Positions 10,984 through 23,356 of a DNA stretch of 64,000 nucleotides are shown here, one piece after another. The stretch is from Prochlorococcus sp. AG-355-G23. GTDB lineage: Bacteria > Cyanobacteriota > Cyanobacteriia > PCC-6307 > Cyanobiaceae. The stretch is from NCBI GenBank assembly GCA_003278765.1, contig QCDK01000003.1:1-64000 (forward strand), written 5' to 3'. The notes beneath the pieces are model-generated. The model was not told the origin of the DNA. It saw nothing but the letters and a program-made list of their open reading frames with translations, and ran no database searches. Made by a program: the position numbers and the translations under genes. Position 1 is the first letter of the stretch. Each line of letters starts with the position of its first letter.

Positions 10984-13554
10984 GTGATTTTTCCCGATAA
11001 ACAATATGAGGCTAGTACCAATTTATATAATCCATCTGAAATAGAAAAAAAATGGCAGTCAATATGGACAGAAAACAATTTATACAAAACCGATAAATTA
11101 ACTGAGAATAGTGATAAGTTTTATGCCTTATCAATGTTTCCCTACCCTTCAGGTAATCTTCATATGGGACATGTTAGGAATTATGTTATTACAGACCTAA
11201 TAGCTCGATTCCAAAGGTTAAAGGGTAAATCTGTCTTACATCCAATGGGTTGGGACGCTTTTGGTTTGCCTGCTGAAAATGCTGCTATTGAAAGAGGAAT
11301 TAGTCCAAGTGTCTGGACTAAAAAAAATATTTCTCATATGAAGTCACAATTAAAGCTTTTGGGACTATCAGTTGATTGGGATAGGGAATTTGCAACATGT
11401 GATGAAAATTATTATATTTGGACTCAATATCTATTTTTAGAGTTATACAAGTCAGGTCTTGTATATCAAAAGGAATCAGAAGTTAATTGGGATCCTATAG
11501 ATAATACAGTCCTAGCGAATGAGCAAGTTGACTCAGAGGGTAAATCTTGGAGATCTGGGGCAGTAGTTGAAAAAAAGTTATTAAAGCAATGGTTTTTAAG
11601 AATTACTAATTATGCTGATGAGTTATTGAAGGATTTAGAAAAATTAGATAACTGGCCAGAAAGAGTAAAAATAATGCAAGATAATTGGATTGGAAAGTCA
11701 ATTGGTGCAAATATTAATTTCAATATCAATACCAATCCAGAAAAGAAAATAACTGTATTTACAACAAGGCCAGATACTTTATTTGGAGTTACTTATTTAG
11801 CAATTTCTGTAAATCATTCATTAATTAAAAAAATTACTGATCAAGAAACCATACAAGATATAGAAAATCTTAAACAATATTTGAAAGATAATAAAAATAA
11901 TGAACTTGAAAAAATTGGAATAAAAACTAGCTTAATAGCAATAAATCCAGTTAATTCTGAACCTATACCTATTTGGGTGGCTAGTTATGTACTTGATGAA
12001 TACGGTACAGGCGCTGTTATGGGTGTACCTGCTCATGATTTAAGGGATTTTGAGTTTGCTAAGAAAAACAATATAGATATTAAGCAGGTAATAGTAAAGG
12101 ATAAAAGTGAACAAAGAAATGAGCTTGATAATGCTTATGTAGAAAATGGATATCTAATTAATTCAAATCAATACAATGGTATATCAAATATTATTGCTAA
12201 ATTAAAAATTGCAGAGGAGGGAGTAAATAATGGATGGGCCGAAAATAAAATTCAATATCGTTTAAGAGATTGGTTAATATCTAGACAAAGATATTGGGGA
12301 TGTCCCATACCAATCGTTAATTGCAAAAAATGTGGAGCTGTTCCTTTAAACCAATCGGATTTGCCTGTTTCATTACCTAAAGATATAGAAATCTCCGCTA
12401 ACAAGATTAATGCTTTAGGTAATAATAATAATTGGATAAATACAACATGTCCAAAATGTGGAATAGCTGCAAGAAAAGAAACTGATACTATGGACACTTT
12501 CATGTGTTCATCTTGGTATTTTTTAAGATACCCATCTTCAAAATGTTCAACAAAGCCATTTGAAAAGAATGAAATTAATAAGTGGCTACCTGTAGATCAA
12601 TATGTTGGAGGTGTAGAGCATGCAATATTGCATTTGTTATATGCGAGATTTTTCACTAAAGCTTTGCGAGATAATGAACTATTTGATATTGATGAACCTT
12701 TCCAAAAACTATTAACGCAAGGAATGGTTCAGTCAGCAGCCTATAAAAACAATAAAACTGGTAAATATGTTTCTCCTACCGATATTACTGACTTATCAAA
12801 TCCTACAGATCCAATTGACAATTCTAAACTCGAAGTTCTTTTCGAGAAGATGTCTAAGTCTAAATATAATGGAATAGACCCTGAATCAGTAATTAAAAAA
12901 TATGGAGCAGATACAGCAAGAATGTTTATATTATTTAAAGCACCACCAGAAAAAGATTTGGAATGGGGAGATACAGATGTTGAAGGACAATTTAGATTTT
13001 TAAGTAGGATTTGGAAGCTTTATATAAATTGTGCAAAAGATATAAATAGTAAATCTAATTCCTATCCAGATAAAGAAAAAAGCTTAATAAAGTCAATGAA
13101 TATTGCTATAAAAGAAATTTCAAATGACATATTAAATAACCAATTTAATACTGCGATTTCAGAACTAATGAAGTTTTATAATTCATTATCAAATTCCATT
13201 AATGACATAAACAATAATTTAAAAATTGATGCTTTAAAAACATTTTGTATTTTGTTGGCTCCATTTGCACCTCATATTGCAGAAGAAATATGGCATCTTA
13301 TAGGATTTAAAAAATCTGTACATTTAGAACACTGGCCTTCCTTTAATTCCGAGGCACTAAAGGAAGATTCATATGAACTAGTAATACAAGTGAATGGAAA
13401 AGTTCGAGACAAAGTAAATATTAATAATGATATGAGTGAAGATCAAATTAAAGAATTGACTCTTAAAAGACCTAACATATTAAAGTGGACTCAAGATAAG
13501 GAAATAAGAAAAATAATTATTGTTAAAGGAAAAATAATGAATATTGTTGTTTAA
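10984..13554 (+). CDS. leuS: Leucyl-tRNA synthetase
   Basis: [16 protein letters not shown] (HIGH region), KMSKSKYNG (KMSKS), editing domain; GTG start. Confidence 0.98.
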   Translation: MIFPDKQYEASTNLYNPSEIEKKWQSIWTENNLYKTDKLTENSDKFYALSMFPYPSGNLHMGHVRNYVITDLIARFQRLKGKSVLHPMGWDAFGLPAENAAIERGISPSVWTKKNISHMKSQLKLLGLSVDWDREFATCDENYYIWTQYLFLELYKSGLVYQKESEVNWDPIDNTVLANEQVDSEGKSWRSGAVVEKKLLKQWFLRITNYADELLKDLEKLDNWPERVKIMQDNWIGKSIGANINFNINTNPEKKITVFTTRPDTLFGVTYLAISVNHSLIKKITDQETIQDIENLKQYLKDNKNNELEKIGIKTSLIAINPVNSEPIPIWVASYVLDEYGTGAVMGVPAHDLRDFEFAKKNNIDIKQVIVKDKSEQRNELDNAYVENGYLINSNQYNGISNIIAKLKIAEEGVNNGWAENKIQYRLRDWLISRQRYWGCPIPIVNCKKCGAVPLNQSDLPVSLPKDIEISANKINALGNNNNWINTTCPKCGIAARKETDTMDTFMCSSWYFLRYPSSKCSTKPFEKNEINKWLPVDQYVGGVEHAILHLLYARFFTKALRDNELFDIDEPFQKLLTQGMVQSAAYKNNKTGKYVSPTDITDLSNPTDPIDNSKLEVLFEKMSKSKYNGIDPESVIKKYGADTARMFILFKAPPEKDLEWGDTDVEGQFRFLSRIWKLYINCAKDINSKSNSYPDKEKSLIKSMNIAIKEISNDILNNQFNTAISELMKFYNSLSNSINDINNNLKIDALKTFCILLAPFAPHIAEEIWHLIGFKKSVHLEHWPSFNSEALKEDSYELVIQVNGKVRDKVNINNDMSEDQIKELTLKRPNILKWTQDKEIRKIIIVKGKIMNIVV

Positions 13555-15134
13555 GAATTTATTTTTTGAATAACTAATGAATTTGGATTTGACCAATCGC
13601 CCTTAACTAAATAATTATCATTACCGAAACACATTTCACGGATTATAAAAAATATAGGTTCACTAACTGATTTATCAAATAATGATGTTATGTCATTTAT
13701 AGAATATTCTCCACCTTCATCTAATAAATTACTTACTTTTTGTTGATACTCAATAATATTAGCAGCTGCTTTCTTTCCAGCCTCAACTCCAGGTTGATCA
13801 TATGCATTTATATTTACCAATTCAGCGTAGAAGGATACAGCCCTTTCAAATAAAGCAATTAAGGCACCTAGTGAAAAACAATTTAACTTTTCTAACGTAA
13901 TGGTGATACTTTGTCTGTTTTCACTAGAGAGTGCTGATCTGGTTCCTTGCAAAAAACCAGAAAGATATTCTTTAGGATTCTCTTTTTCATCAAATATATT
14001 AGTAGATGGAGAATCTAATAATTCAATAAAAATACAAAAGAAATTATCAATACCATCTCTCAATTGCTGAACATAAGCATGCTGATCTGTAGATCCTTTA
14101 TTACCAAAAACGGAAATACCTTGATTAACTACTTGACCATTCCTATTAAATTTCTTTCCTAATGATTCCATTACTAATTGCTGAAGATATTTACTAAAAA
14201 CCTGTAACCTATCTCTATAAGGTAATACGACCATATCTCTCTTTCCAATACCATCCCCAGTTAAATACCATGCGGATGATAATAGTGCTGCTGGATTATT
14301 TTTAAAATCACTTATACGTGTGGCTTCATCCATTAATGATGCACCTCTGATAAATTCAGAGATATTTTCATTAATAAGAGCTAATGGAAGTAATCCAACA
14401 GAGCTTGTAATACTAGTTCTTCCACCAACCCAATCTTGCAAATTAAATATTTTTAACCAATTTTCAGAAGTAGCTTTTTTAAATAACTTACTACCTTTCA
14501 TAGTTATAGCTATAGCATTAGAATTCCATTCAAGAGAATTGTTTTCGCAGTGACTTTTAATAATTTCCATAGCAATTCTAGGTTCAGGCGTACCTCCTGA
14601 TTTGCTTACTACTACAAATAATGTTGTTGATAATTTTTCAGATAACTCTTCTAACTTTTCGCTAATTAAAAAAGGATCAACATTATCGATATAAGAAAAA
14701 TTTAAGCCTTTAGAACACTTCTGCAGTGACTCTGTAATAAGTAATGGTCCTAATCCACTTCCACCAATTCCTATCCATAGAACATCAGTATACTGCTGAT
14801 TATTCTTATTCTTAATATCCCCATTTAAAATTTGTTTTCCAAATTCAGAGATTGAATTAATATCTGCTCTAATTTCCTCTCCTATTTTTGAAGAGGGTGA
14901 AATTGATGGATTTCTAAGCCAATAATGCCCAACTTGTCTATTTTCATCAATATTTGAGATTGCACCATTTTCTAATTCATTTATTGATGAAAAAACATCT
15001 ATAAATTTTTCTTCTAAATTTTTTATATCTTTACTTGTGAAATTAATTTTGCTTATGTCCAACCAAATATTTAATTTTTTATCAAACCAAAGATAATCAC
15101 AAAATTTATCCCAAGATTTTAAATCTCCATTCAT
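13551..15134 (-). CDS. pgi: Glucose-6-phosphate isomerase
   Basis: [37 protein letters not shown]. Confidence 0.97.
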   Translation of the reverse strand: MNGDLKSWDKFCDYLWFDKKLNIWLDISKINFTSKDIKNLEEKFIDVFSSINELENGAISNIDENRQVGHYWLRNPSISPSSKIGEEIRADINSISEFGKQILNGDIKNKNNQQYTDVLWIGIGGSGLGPLLITESLQKCSKGLNFSYIDNVDPFLISEKLEELSEKLSTTLFVVVSKSGGTPEPRIAMEIIKSHCENNSLEWNSNAIAITMKGSKLFKKATSENWLKIFNLQDWVGGRTSITSSVGLLPLALINENISEFIRGASLMDEATRISDFKNNPAALLSSAWYLTGDGIGKRDMVVLPYRDRLQVFSKYLQQLVMESLGKKFNRNGQVVNQGISVFGNKGSTDQHAYVQQLRDGIDNFFCIFIELLDSPSTNIFDEKENPKEYLSGFLQGTRSALSSENRQSITITLEKLNCFSLGALIALFERAVSFYAELVNINAYDQPGVEAGKKAAANIIEYQQKVSNLLDEGGEYSINDITSLFDKSVSEPIFFIIREMCFGNDNYLVKGDWSNPNSLVIQKINS

Positions 15135-15316
15135 TTTATATATTTGTATCTTTTATTTATTTTTCAATTATATCTATATGAATAGTACATAGATTTGAAT
15201 CATTTAAATTTGTTTAAATTATTATCTTCAAATAAATATGTTTTTGAATATTAACAATTAAAATTGAGGGTTTTTTTTATTTCATATGAATTTATCATTA
15301 GATAAAATAAAAAACT

Positions 15317-15973
15317 TTGGATAGATCATTTAATTACATAATTTCGCCTGAGATATCTGAATTTAGAAGATTTTCACCAAAATTAAAAATAGGTGTACTT
15401 GCTTCTGGGAAAGGAACAAACTTTCAGGAATTAATTAATCTCTCAGAAAAAGGAAAATTAGATATAGATATAAAAGTTTTAATTACTAACAAAGATGAAG
15501 CCGGTTGTATAAAAAGAGCTGAAAGAAAAAAAATACCTCACAAAATTATAAGAGGCAAAGACTTTCTGCAAAAAGAAGCTTTTGAATTAGAAATTGTAAA
15601 TACTTTAATTCATTACGATGTTGAACTTGTTGTTATGGCTGGCTGGATGAAAATTGTTACTCCATTTTTTATTAATAAATTTAGGAATAAGATAATTAAT
15701 ATTCACCCTTCATTACTTCCCGCATATAAAGGTGGTTCTGCGATAAAGGACTCTATATTAAATGGTTCAAAAATAACTGGTTGTTCAGTACATTTTGTAG
15801 AAGAGGAGGTAGATAGTGGATCATTGATAATGCAAGCTGCGTTGTCAATTAGAGATGATGATGATGTTGAATCACTTTCTAAAAAGATACAAATGCTTGA
15901 GCATAAAATTTTGCCTCACTCAATCTCTCAAGCTGGGTTTTTAATAAGATGTAATTTTATGGAAAATTATTAG
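15317..15973 (+). CDS. purN: Phosphoribosylglycinamide formyltransferase
   Basis: IGVLASGKGTNFQ, VMAGWMKI, NIHPSLLPAYKG, VHFVEEEVDSG; predicted TTG start. Confidence 0.95.
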   Translation: MDRSFNYIISPEISEFRRFSPKLKIGVLASGKGTNFQELINLSEKGKLDIDIKVLITNKDEAGCIKRAERKKIPHKIIRGKDFLQKEAFELEIVNTLIHYDVELVVMAGWMKIVTPFFINKFRNKIINIHPSLLPAYKGGSAIKDSILNGSKITGCSVHFVEEEVDSGSLIMQAALSIRDDDDVESLSKKIQMLEHKILPHSISQAGFLIRCNFMENY

Positions 15974-17012
15974 TTAAATCAAGACCTTCATCCATTGAAT
16001 ATCCGCTCATAATATTTAAATTTTGGATTGCTTGCCCAGTCTGACCCTTTAACAAATTATCAATTGCAGATAAAATAATAATCCTTCCATTACGATTATC
16101 AACTTTAACAGAAAGGAAAATTTGGTTTGTATTTTTAACCCATTTTGTTGAAGGGTATGTATCTACAGGTAATACTTTAATATTTTTGAAATTTCTGTAA
16201 TAATTATCCAAAAGAATTCTGCAATCATCAGAGGTTAATCCTGGATCTCTTAATCTCCCATATATAGTCGAATGCATACCCCTTGAAATTGGAACCAAGT
16301 GGGGTGTAAAAAGCAGTTCAATTTTATTTCCAGAAATTATAGATGCTACTTGCTCGATCTCTGACGTATGTCTATGGGTTATCAATCCATATGCTGATAA
16401 GCCTTCACCACATTCTGATAAGAGTAGCTTTTGGTTAGGTTCTCGACCTCCTCCAGAGGTTCCGCTTTTAGAATCAATAACTATTCCTTCATTTTCAATG
16501 ATACCTTGCGATAAATAAGGAACTAATGGAATAAGAGCAGATGTTGGATAACATCCAGGACAAGCAATTAATCTTCCTTTTAAAATGGCTTCCTCATTTA
16601 TTTCAGGAAGACCGTAGACTGCCTCTTTACATAAATCATCATCATTCCTTTTATAAATAGCAGCTTCTTTGGAATATACATTTTTCCATTCATCTAAAGA
16701 CTTATATCTGTAATCAGCAGATAAATCAATAACTTTAAGTCCTCGATCTAATAATTTCCTTGTCAATGTTGAAGATAAGCCATTTGGTAAGCACAGCAAA
16801 GCAACATCTGCATTTTTTGAAATATTTTCTGCAGAAATTTCTTCTATATATGGATCATTATCTAGATAAATAAAAGGAAAATTATCGTTCCACTTTGAAC
16901 CAGATGTTTTATTCCCTCCTAAAAATGTAATTTTGTATTTTTTTATTTTCTTTAAGAGATTTACCGCTTGAATACCGCCGTAACCAGTAGCACCTACTAT
17001 TGCAACATTCAT
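15957..17012 (-). CDS. argC: N-acetyl-gamma-glutamyl-phosphate reductase
   Basis: VAIVGATGYGGIQ, GLPEI, IACPGCYPTS, SGTSGGGR. Confidence 0.97.
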   Translation of the reverse strand: MNVAIVGATGYGGIQAVNLLKKIKKYKITFLGGNKTSGSKWNDNFPFIYLDNDPYIEEISAENISKNADVALLCLPNGLSSTLTRKLLDRGLKVIDLSADYRYKSLDEWKNVYSKEAAIYKRNDDDLCKEAVYGLPEINEEAILKGRLIACPGCYPTSALIPLVPYLSQGIIENEGIVIDSKSGTSGGGREPNQKLLLSECGEGLSAYGLITHRHTSEIEQVASIISGNKIELLFTPHLVPISRGMHSTIYGRLRDPGLTSDDCRILLDNYYRNFKNIKVLPVDTYPSTKWVKNTNQIFLSVKVDNRNGRIIILSAIDNLLKGQTGQAIQNLNIMSGYSMDEGLDLTNNFP

Positions 17013-17100
17013 TTCTTTGAATTGGCAGACTTTGAGATAGGATTATAAAGTGTTGAATTTAAGGTAACTAAAACACTATTTTTCTATATTGATAGGAATA

Positions 17101-18825
17101 ATGAAAGAAACAAGTCCCAAATCAAATAATGGAACAATTTTGGATATAAATGAATCATTTAAAATTGAATTTGATCCAATCAGCGATGCATTGGCAGCTA
17201 TAAGAAATGGTGAATGCATAATTGTTGTAGATGATGAAAGAAGAGAAAATGAAGGAGATTTAATATGTGCGGCTCAGTTTGCAACTCCACAGCAAATTAA
17301 TTTTATGGCTACTGAGGGACGTGGTCTTATATGTCTAGCAATGCAAGGTGAAAAACTTGATTCATTAGATTTACCATTAATGGTAGATAGAAATACAGAT
17401 GAAAATCAAACGGCATTTACAGTATCAATTGATGCTGGACCTGAACATAATGTTTCTACCGGAATTTCTGCTGAAGACAGGGCAAAGACAATACAAGTTG
17501 CTATAAACCCAAATACAAAACCTGATGACTTAAGGAGGCCAGGACATATTTTTCCATTAAGAGCAAAAAAAGGTGGAGTATTAAAAAGGGCAGGTCATAC
17601 CGAAGCGGCAGTAGATATTGCCGCAATGTCAGGTCTTTATCCCGCCGGAGTGATTTGTGAAATACAAAATCCTGACGGTTCTATGTCAAGACTTCCCCAA
17701 CTTAAAGAGTATGCAAAACAGTGGGGAATGAAATTAATATCAATAGCTGATTTAATAAGTTATCGTTTTCAAACTGAGAGATTTGTATTTAGAAAATCTG
17801 ATGCTGTTCTTCCAAGTATTTTTGGTAATTTCAAAGCTTATGGATATGTTAATGATCTAGATGGTTCAGAGCACGTTGCATTAGTTAAACAAAAATCATC
17901 GAAATTAAGTGAACCTGTACTAGTAAGAATGCATTCAGAGTGCTTAACTGGTGATGCTTTTGGATCATTACGTTGTGATTGTAGACCACAGTTAGAGGCT
18001 GCTTTATCAAGGATAGAAAAGGAGGAAGAGGGGGTTGTTGTTTACTTGAGACAAGAAGGCAGAGGTATTGGTCTAATTAATAAATTAAAAGCTTACAGTT
18101 TACAGGATGGAGGATTAGATACTGTAGAAGCTAATGAAAAATTAGGTTTTCCAGCTGATCTCAGAAATTATGGAGTTGGGGCTCAGATATTAACCGATCT
18201 AGGTATAAAAAAACTAAAATTACTTACAAATAATCCTAGAAAAATTGCTGGATTAGGTGGTTATGGAATAGAAGTTATTGAGAGAGTTCCTTTAGTTATT
18301 TGTCCAAACGATAATAATGCAGAATATTTGAGTGTTAAAAAAACAAAGTTAGGCCACATGATTGATGATGATGATTCTAATTCGAGAAATATTGATCCAT
18401 TTATATCCATTTTTTTTGACGGAAAATATAATTCTATTGATTTAGTTCCAATAAAAAATAAAGTTATTAAATTCTGTAGTGAACAAAAAATTAATATTAA
18501 ACTTGAAAGTAGTCCAAGATTATTGGCGTTTTGGAACCGACCAAAATTAGTATGGAGAATTTTGCATGATCAGAATAGAACTAATTCCAACATTAATGAT
18601 GAGGAAATAAAGAATATAGAACTATTTATTCAGTTTTTATCCAAATATGAAAATAGTACAAAGATTGGAATTATTGTTTCTAGAAATATTGAACAAGCAT
18701 TACACCCAAAAAGTAGCATCAAACTAATCAATACTAAATTCACTATTAATAACGAAATCTTATATTCTTCTACTAGAAAATTTAATCTAGATAAAGAGAC
18801 ATTCAGTATTGTTTTTGAAGGCTAA
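17101..18825 (+). CDS. ribBA: Bifunctional 3,4-dihydroxy-2-butanone 4-phosphate synthase / GTP cyclohydrolase II with C-terminal extension
   Basis: [12 protein letters not shown] (RibB), [21 protein letters not shown] and RQEGRGIGL (RibA). The ORF track starts at a TTG at 17089; ATG at 17101 is a likely start. Confidence 0.95.
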   Translation: MKETSPKSNNGTILDINESFKIEFDPISDALAAIRNGECIIVVDDERRENEGDLICAAQFATPQQINFMATEGRGLICLAMQGEKLDSLDLPLMVDRNTDENQTAFTVSIDAGPEHNVSTGISAEDRAKTIQVAINPNTKPDDLRRPGHIFPLRAKKGGVLKRAGHTEAAVDIAAMSGLYPAGVICEIQNPDGSMSRLPQLKEYAKQWGMKLISIADLISYRFQTERFVFRKSDAVLPSIFGNFKAYGYVNDLDGSEHVALVKQKSSKLSEPVLVRMHSECLTGDAFGSLRCDCRPQLEAALSRIEKEEEGVVVYLRQEGRGIGLINKLKAYSLQDGGLDTVEANEKLGFPADLRNYGVGAQILTDLGIKKLKLLTNNPRKIAGLGGYGIEVIERVPLVICPNDNNAEYLSVKKTKLGHMIDDDDSNSRNIDPFISIFFDGKYNSIDLVPIKNKVIKFCSEQKINIKLESSPRLLAFWNRPKLVWRILHDQNRTNSNINDEEIKNIELFIQFLSKYENSTKIGIIVSRNIEQALHPKSSIKLINTKFTINNEILYSSTRKFNLDKETFSIVFEG

Positions 18826-18829
18826 ATTA

Positions 18830-19267
18830 TTATTTAAGAGTTGCCTTAATAATTTTTGAACCGTTAGTAAGCTTTAGGACGACATCCATATCATCTGTCT
18901 TGCCAAAAACAGTATGAACTCCATCGAGATGAGGCTGTGGTTCATAAACTATAAAAAACTGACTACCACCTGTATCCTTTCCCGCATGAGCCATAGAAAG
19001 TGAGCCTTTTAAATGTTTATTAGAATTAATTTCACATTTAATATTATATCCTGGGCCTCCAGTTCCAGGCATACCAGATGCACCATCACGAGTATTTGGA
19101 CATCCACCCTGAGCCATAAATCCAGGAATAACCCTGTGAAATGCTAGTCCATCATAAAAACCATCACTTACCAAATTCGTAAAATTTTTTACGGTATTTG
19201 GGGCGTCATCAGAGAAAAATTCAATATTAATGTTCCCAACTTCTGTTTCAAATAAGGCTGTTGTCAT
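18830..19267 (-). CDS. Cyclophilin-type peptidyl-prolyl cis-trans isomerase
   Basis: [41 protein letters not shown]. Confidence 0.95.
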   Translation of the reverse strand: MTTALFETEVGNINIEFFSDDAPNTVKNFTNLVSDGFYDGLAFHRVIPGFMAQGGCPNTRDGASGMPGTGGPGYNIKCEINSNKHLKGSLSMAHAGKDTGGSQFFIVYEPQPHLDGVHTVFGKTDDMDVVLKLTNGSKIIKATLK

Positions 19268-19303
19268 GTTTTATTTGTTAGTAATTTATTGCTATTTTAG
19301 TAG

Positions 19304-19687
19304 TTAAAGCAACTTTTCAAGGTTTTCCTTAATGGTATTAATATCAATATTGTCTTTATTACTATTTTTGTCTTCTTCCCAATTTTCAACTTGTAGATTT
19401 TTCTGAGGTGGTGAAATTAATAACCTATCTTCTGCGGTTTTAGGTACGAAATTTTTTTCTACTAATTTACATTCATAATCTAATTTATTGCAAAAATCTT
19501 TTATTTCCTCTATGTTAATTAATTCTACTGTTGGCAAAGGAAAATCTTGAGCTTCTAGAAGGCCACAATATCTTGTTGCATCATCCTTATCTTCAAACAT
19601 AAGAACAATAGTTCTTCCCTTAAGTTCAATTGAATGGATTCCTTCATTATCTGTTCCTGAATTATATAAAAGAACAAATATATTCAT
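19304..19687 (-). CDS. DUF3110 family protein
   Basis: VFVLLYNSGTDNEGIHSIEL-type N-terminus typical of DUF3110. Confidence 0.8.
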   Translation of the reverse strand: MNIFVLLYNSGTDNEGIHSIELKGRTIVLMFEDKDDATRYCGLLEAQDFPLPTVELINIEEIKDFCNKLDYECKLVEKNFVPKTAEDRLLISPPQKNLQVENWEEDKNSNKDNIDINTIKENLEKLL

Positions 19688-19720
19688 AAGTATCGATTTT
19701 TCTATTAATATAATATTTGA

Positions 19721-20647
19721 TTAAGAATCAGAAAGTGATAATTCCTGTAATCTTGTATATAAAGCAATTTCTTCATCATTAATATCAGCAGGAATCACTA
19801 CCAAAATTTCAACATATTGATCACCTACATTATCTTCGAAAGTTAAACCCCTACCTTTCAAACGTAACATTCTTCCTGTAGATGATTTTGGTGGAACTTG
19901 AAGTGTGACATTTCCATCAAGGGTAGGAACCTCTACTGCACAACCAAGAAGAGCATCATGAGGAAATAACTCTAATTTATAAAGAACTCTTAAACCATCT
20001 ATTTTTAGACCACTTTCCGTTTGAACTTTCAACTGAAGGTAATGATCTTTACCTCCTCTTGCAATATTTTCAAGTCTTAATCTCCAACCATCTCCAGCGA
20101 AAGGAGGGGTATCAACTTCAACTACGGTTTCATCTTCAAGCTCAATTAAAATTGAAGCTCCATTTAAGGCCTCATCAGGAGTTAATTCAATAACTGTTTC
20201 AATATCTTGGTGGAGTTTGACTGGAGGCGGTTCTTCTGGAGAGGTTGTGGGGTATTGATAATTGTTAAATTCGTCATTATTTGTATTTATCAGTTCATCC
20301 TCAAATGGTTCATTTTCATATTCCTCATAATCATTTGGTGAGTATTCATAACCAAATAATGTATCAAGATAATCTTGAAAATCAGGAAACCCAGTCTTGA
20401 AATTATTATTTTCATAATCATCCCTGATATTTTCATCCGAATTTTTTTCTCTGAGATTAGGATCACGTAAATATTCGTATGCTTCGTTAATTAATTTAAA
20501 TCTTTCTTCTGCATTAAGATCATTTTTATTTAAATCTGGATGCCATTTTCTTGCTTCTCTTCGAAAGGCCTTTTTAAGTTCTTTATCATCGAAATCATGG
20601 GATAAACCCAAAATCGACAAATAGTCTTTTTTAGAGGAAGTAGTCAT
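19721..20647 (-). CDS. DnaJ-type chaperone (J domain plus C-terminal substrate domain, no zinc finger)
   Basis: DYLSILGLSHDFDDKELKKAFRREARKWHPDLN J domain; DnaJ C-terminal domain. Start reassigned to [10 protein letters not shown] at 20647; the ORF track runs to 20680. Confidence 0.9.
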   Translation of the reverse strand: MTTSSKKDYLSILGLSHDFDDKELKKAFRREARKWHPDLNKNDLNAEERFKLINEAYEYLRDPNLREKNSDENIRDDYENNNFKTGFPDFQDYLDTLFGYEYSPNDYEEYENEPFEDELINTNNDEFNNYQYPTTSPEEPPPVKLHQDIETVIELTPDEALNGASILIELEDETVVEVDTPPFAGDGWRLRLENIARGGKDHYLQLKVQTESGLKIDGLRVLYKLELFPHDALLGCAVEVPTLDGNVTLQVPPKSSTGRMLRLKGRGLTFEDNVGDQYVEILVVIPADINDEEIALYTRLQELSLSDS

Positions 20648-22628
20648 TGTCCCATGGATCATCGTCCCTAGAATTACCATACCTCGAATTTTTATAATTT
20701 CTATTCATTTGATTATCCCAAGGATCATCATCCCAATAATCATCTGAAAATAGTTCATCCTTTAATGATCCAAACGTATTTTTAATGGACTGTAAGGGAT
20801 TATTATCAGTTTTCTTTTCTGCCGCAAATTTTCTGTTTAAGCCGAATAATGCTTCTTGTAAAGAACTAACTGAAATTTCTAATTCTTGAGGATCATCGTC
20901 ATTTATATACTCTTCAACATCTTGAATGGCTAATTCAACAGCACGTTGTTGCCTTTCGGCCCCATAAGGACCAAATTCTAATGAAGCATCCCTAAGTCTT
21001 CTCTCAGCTTGTGCAATAAGAGTTAAAGCACTATTTTTTCTATCAATTACAGATCTTCTCTTCCTATCTTCATTAGCTTTTGCTTTGGCATCTTCAATTA
21101 TCGAATTTATTTCTTGTTCATTTAAATTAGATCCTCCAGAGATTGTAACTGTTTGCTTTCTTCCAGTTGTTCTATCAGTTGCACTTACTTCTAAAAGACC
21201 ATTAGCATCAATATCAAATGCTACCTGGACTTGAGGTATCCCTCTTGGAGCCGGAGGTATTCCTGATAGTCTAAATTTACCAAGCGATTTATTTTCAGAG
21301 GCTAAAGGCCTTTCTCCCTGCCGTACTTGAACAACAACTGATGATTGATTAGCTTCGGAAGTACTAAAAACATCAGATTGTCTTACTGGTATTGGCGTAT
21401 TACGAGGAATGAGTACCTTCATAAGACCACCAATAGTTTCTAAACCTAAAGATAAGGGAGTAACGTCATTTAGGAGTAAATCTTGTAAATCACCACTAAT
21501 AATTCCAGATTGTATCGCTGCTCCAACAGCTACAACTTCATCAGGATTAACAGATTGACAAGGATCATTTGGAACAAGAGTCTTTACTAGTTGTTGAACC
21601 ATTGGGATTCTTGTGCTACCACCTACAAGTACTACCTCATCAATATCTTCTGCGTTCCATCCAGAATCATCTAAAGCTATTTGCACAGGTTCTAATAATC
21701 TATCTAGTAAATCCTGTGATAATGATTCAAATATTTTTCTATCTAAGGTTTCTTCAATATGTAACGGACCCTCTTTACTAGTTGTGATAAATGGTAAGGA
21801 TATTTTTGTTTTTTGCAAACCTGACAATTCACATTTAGCTTTTTCAGCAGCTTCAGTTAATCTCTGTAAAGCTTGTCTATCCCTTCTTAAATCAATTTCA
21901 TTTTTAGCAAGAAATTTTTCTGCAAGCCAATCAACTATTTTTGAATCAAAATTGTTTCCTCCTAGCTGCGTATCACCACAAGTGGCTTTAACATCAAACA
22001 CACCATTAGAAATTTTCAATAATGAAACATCAAATGTTCCTCCTCCTAAATCAAAAACCAAAACATTATTAGAAGAACTTTTTTCAAAACCATAGGCTAG
22101 AGCTGCAGCAGTAGGTTCATTTAGAATTCTATCTACTTTAATACCAGCTAATATTGCAGAATCCTTTGTGGCTTGTCTTTGAGATTCATTAAAGTATGCA
22201 GGGACAGTAATTACTGCAGAATCAACAGTATCTCCTAGATATGTTTCAGCATCATTAATTAATTTTCTAATCAATGAGCTCACTAATTCTTCAGGTGCAT
22301 ACTCTCTTTCTGTATTTGGACTAAGAACCCTAACGCTACCATTAGTATTAGCCTTTACGTTATAAGGAACAGAAATACTATTCTCATCCAATTCATCCCA
22401 TTCACTACCAATAAATCTTTTTAAGTTATAAAAGGTATTCTTAGGATTTAGAACAAGCTGCCTTCTCGCTTGCTCTCCTATTACTATTTCCTTGTCTTTT
22501 GTAAATCCAACTATTGAAGGTGTAGTTCTGGAGCCCTCAGAATTTGCAATAATAATAGGACGACCAGCTTCTATAACTCCAACAACAGAGTTAGTAGTAC
22601 CTAAATCAATTCCAACTATTTGCCCCAT
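20631..22628 (-). CDS. dnaK: DnaK-type Hsp70 chaperone with acidic duplicated C-terminal tail
   Basis: [40 protein letters not shown]-terminus DDDPWDN x2, no EEVD-like end. Confidence 0.95.
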   Translation of the reverse strand: MGQIVGIDLGTTNSVVGVIEAGRPIIIANSEGSRTTPSIVGFTKDKEIVIGEQARRQLVLNPKNTFYNLKRFIGSEWDELDENSISVPYNVKANTNGSVRVLSPNTEREYAPEELVSSLIRKLINDAETYLGDTVDSAVITVPAYFNESQRQATKDSAILAGIKVDRILNEPTAAALAYGFEKSSSNNVLVFDLGGGTFDVSLLKISNGVFDVKATCGDTQLGGNNFDSKIVDWLAEKFLAKNEIDLRRDRQALQRLTEAAEKAKCELSGLQKTKISLPFITTSKEGPLHIEETLDRKIFESLSQDLLDRLLEPVQIALDDSGWNAEDIDEVVLVGGSTRIPMVQQLVKTLVPNDPCQSVNPDEVVAVGAAIQSGIISGDLQDLLLNDVTPLSLGLETIGGLMKVLIPRNTPIPVRQSDVFSTSEANQSSVVVQVRQGERPLASENKSLGKFRLSGIPPAPRGIPQVQVAFDIDANGLLEVSATDRTTGRKQTVTISGGSNLNEQEINSIIEDAKAKANEDRKRRSVIDRKNSALTLIAQAERRLRDASLEFGPYGAERQQRAVELAIQDVEEYINDDDPQELEISVSSLQEALFGLNRKFAAEKKTDNNPLQSIKNTFGSLKDELFSDDYWDDDPWDNQMNRNYKNSRYGNSRDDDPWDNDYFL

Positions 22629-22840
22629 GATTTTAGATTGCTAAATTAAAGCAAAATTTACTGATAATTTAATTAATTTTTATCTTAGATATTTACATAT
22701 AATAGTAAAAATCAAATATTTTCAACTTAATTTAAATAAATAAGATTATTTATAACTTGTCAAAGAGTTTACTATCTATTTTAAAACATTCTTTACAGAC
22801 AAAGATTTGATGTATTTAACCAAAATAAACTAATATAAAA

Positions 22841-22927
22841 CGGAGAGAGAGGGATTCGAACCCTCGATAAAGTTGCCCCTATACAGCATTTCCAGTGCTG
22901 CGCCTTCAACCACTCGGCCACCTCTCC
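22841..22927 (-). tRNA. tRNA-Ser(GGA)
   Basis: Minus strand GGAGAGGTGGCCGAGTGGTTGAAGGCGCAGCACTGGAAATGCTGTATAGGGGCAACTTTATCGAGGGTTCGAATCCCTCTCTCTCCG: class II tRNA with long variable arm, anticodon GGA, G73, acceptor and T stems pair. Confidence 0.96.
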
Positions 22928-22976
22928 CAAGATAACCATTTTACCCCTTAATCATCCCATTTTAGAGGAAAGTTAT

Positions 22977-23351
22977 TTGAAAAAGACTTTCACAGTCACG
23001 ATTAAAAATAAGGAAACCGGAAAGGTTTACCAAGAACAGGTTAATAGTGATGATTACATACTTAAACAATTTGAAAAGAAAGGTTTCAAACTTGCATTTT
23101 CATGTAGAAATGGTTGCTGTACAAGTTGTGCAGTTAAAATAATATCTGGTAGTTTGCAACAACCTGAAGCCATGGGCGTATCTCAAGCCTTAAAAGATAA
23201 AGGTTATGCACTACTTTGTGTCGCTAAAGCAACTTCAGATCTTGAGGTAGAGACTACATATGAAGATGAAGTTTATGATTTACAATTTGGACAATATTTT
23301 GGGAGAGGAAATACAAGAGTTGCGACACCTTGGGAGTTTGAGGAAGATTAA
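22977..23351 (+). CDS. [2Fe-2S] plant-type ferredoxin
   Basis: FSCRNGCCTSCAVKIISG...ALLC cysteine pattern; TTG start. Confidence 0.92.
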   Translation: MKKTFTVTIKNKETGKVYQEQVNSDDYILKQFEKKGFKLAFSCRNGCCTSCAVKIISGSLQQPEAMGVSQALKDKGYALLCVAKATSDLEVETTYEDEVYDLQFGQYFGRGNTRVATPWEFEED

Positions 23352-23356
23352 CTATT

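Noticed and set aside
15181-15200. AGTAC half-site near 15185 as a second LexA box
   Set aside because: Only one half of the palindrome is present (AGTACATAGATTTG).
21569-22095. Two + strand ORFs (70 and 160 aa) antisense to dnaK
   Set aside because: Shadow ORFs opposite highly constrained dnaK codons.
22629-22840. 212-bp gap between dnaK and tRNA-Ser as possible ncRNA or small ORF
   Set aside because: Only very short ORFs; a TTGACA-like box (minus strand, 22759-22764) is consistent with a simple dnaK promoter.
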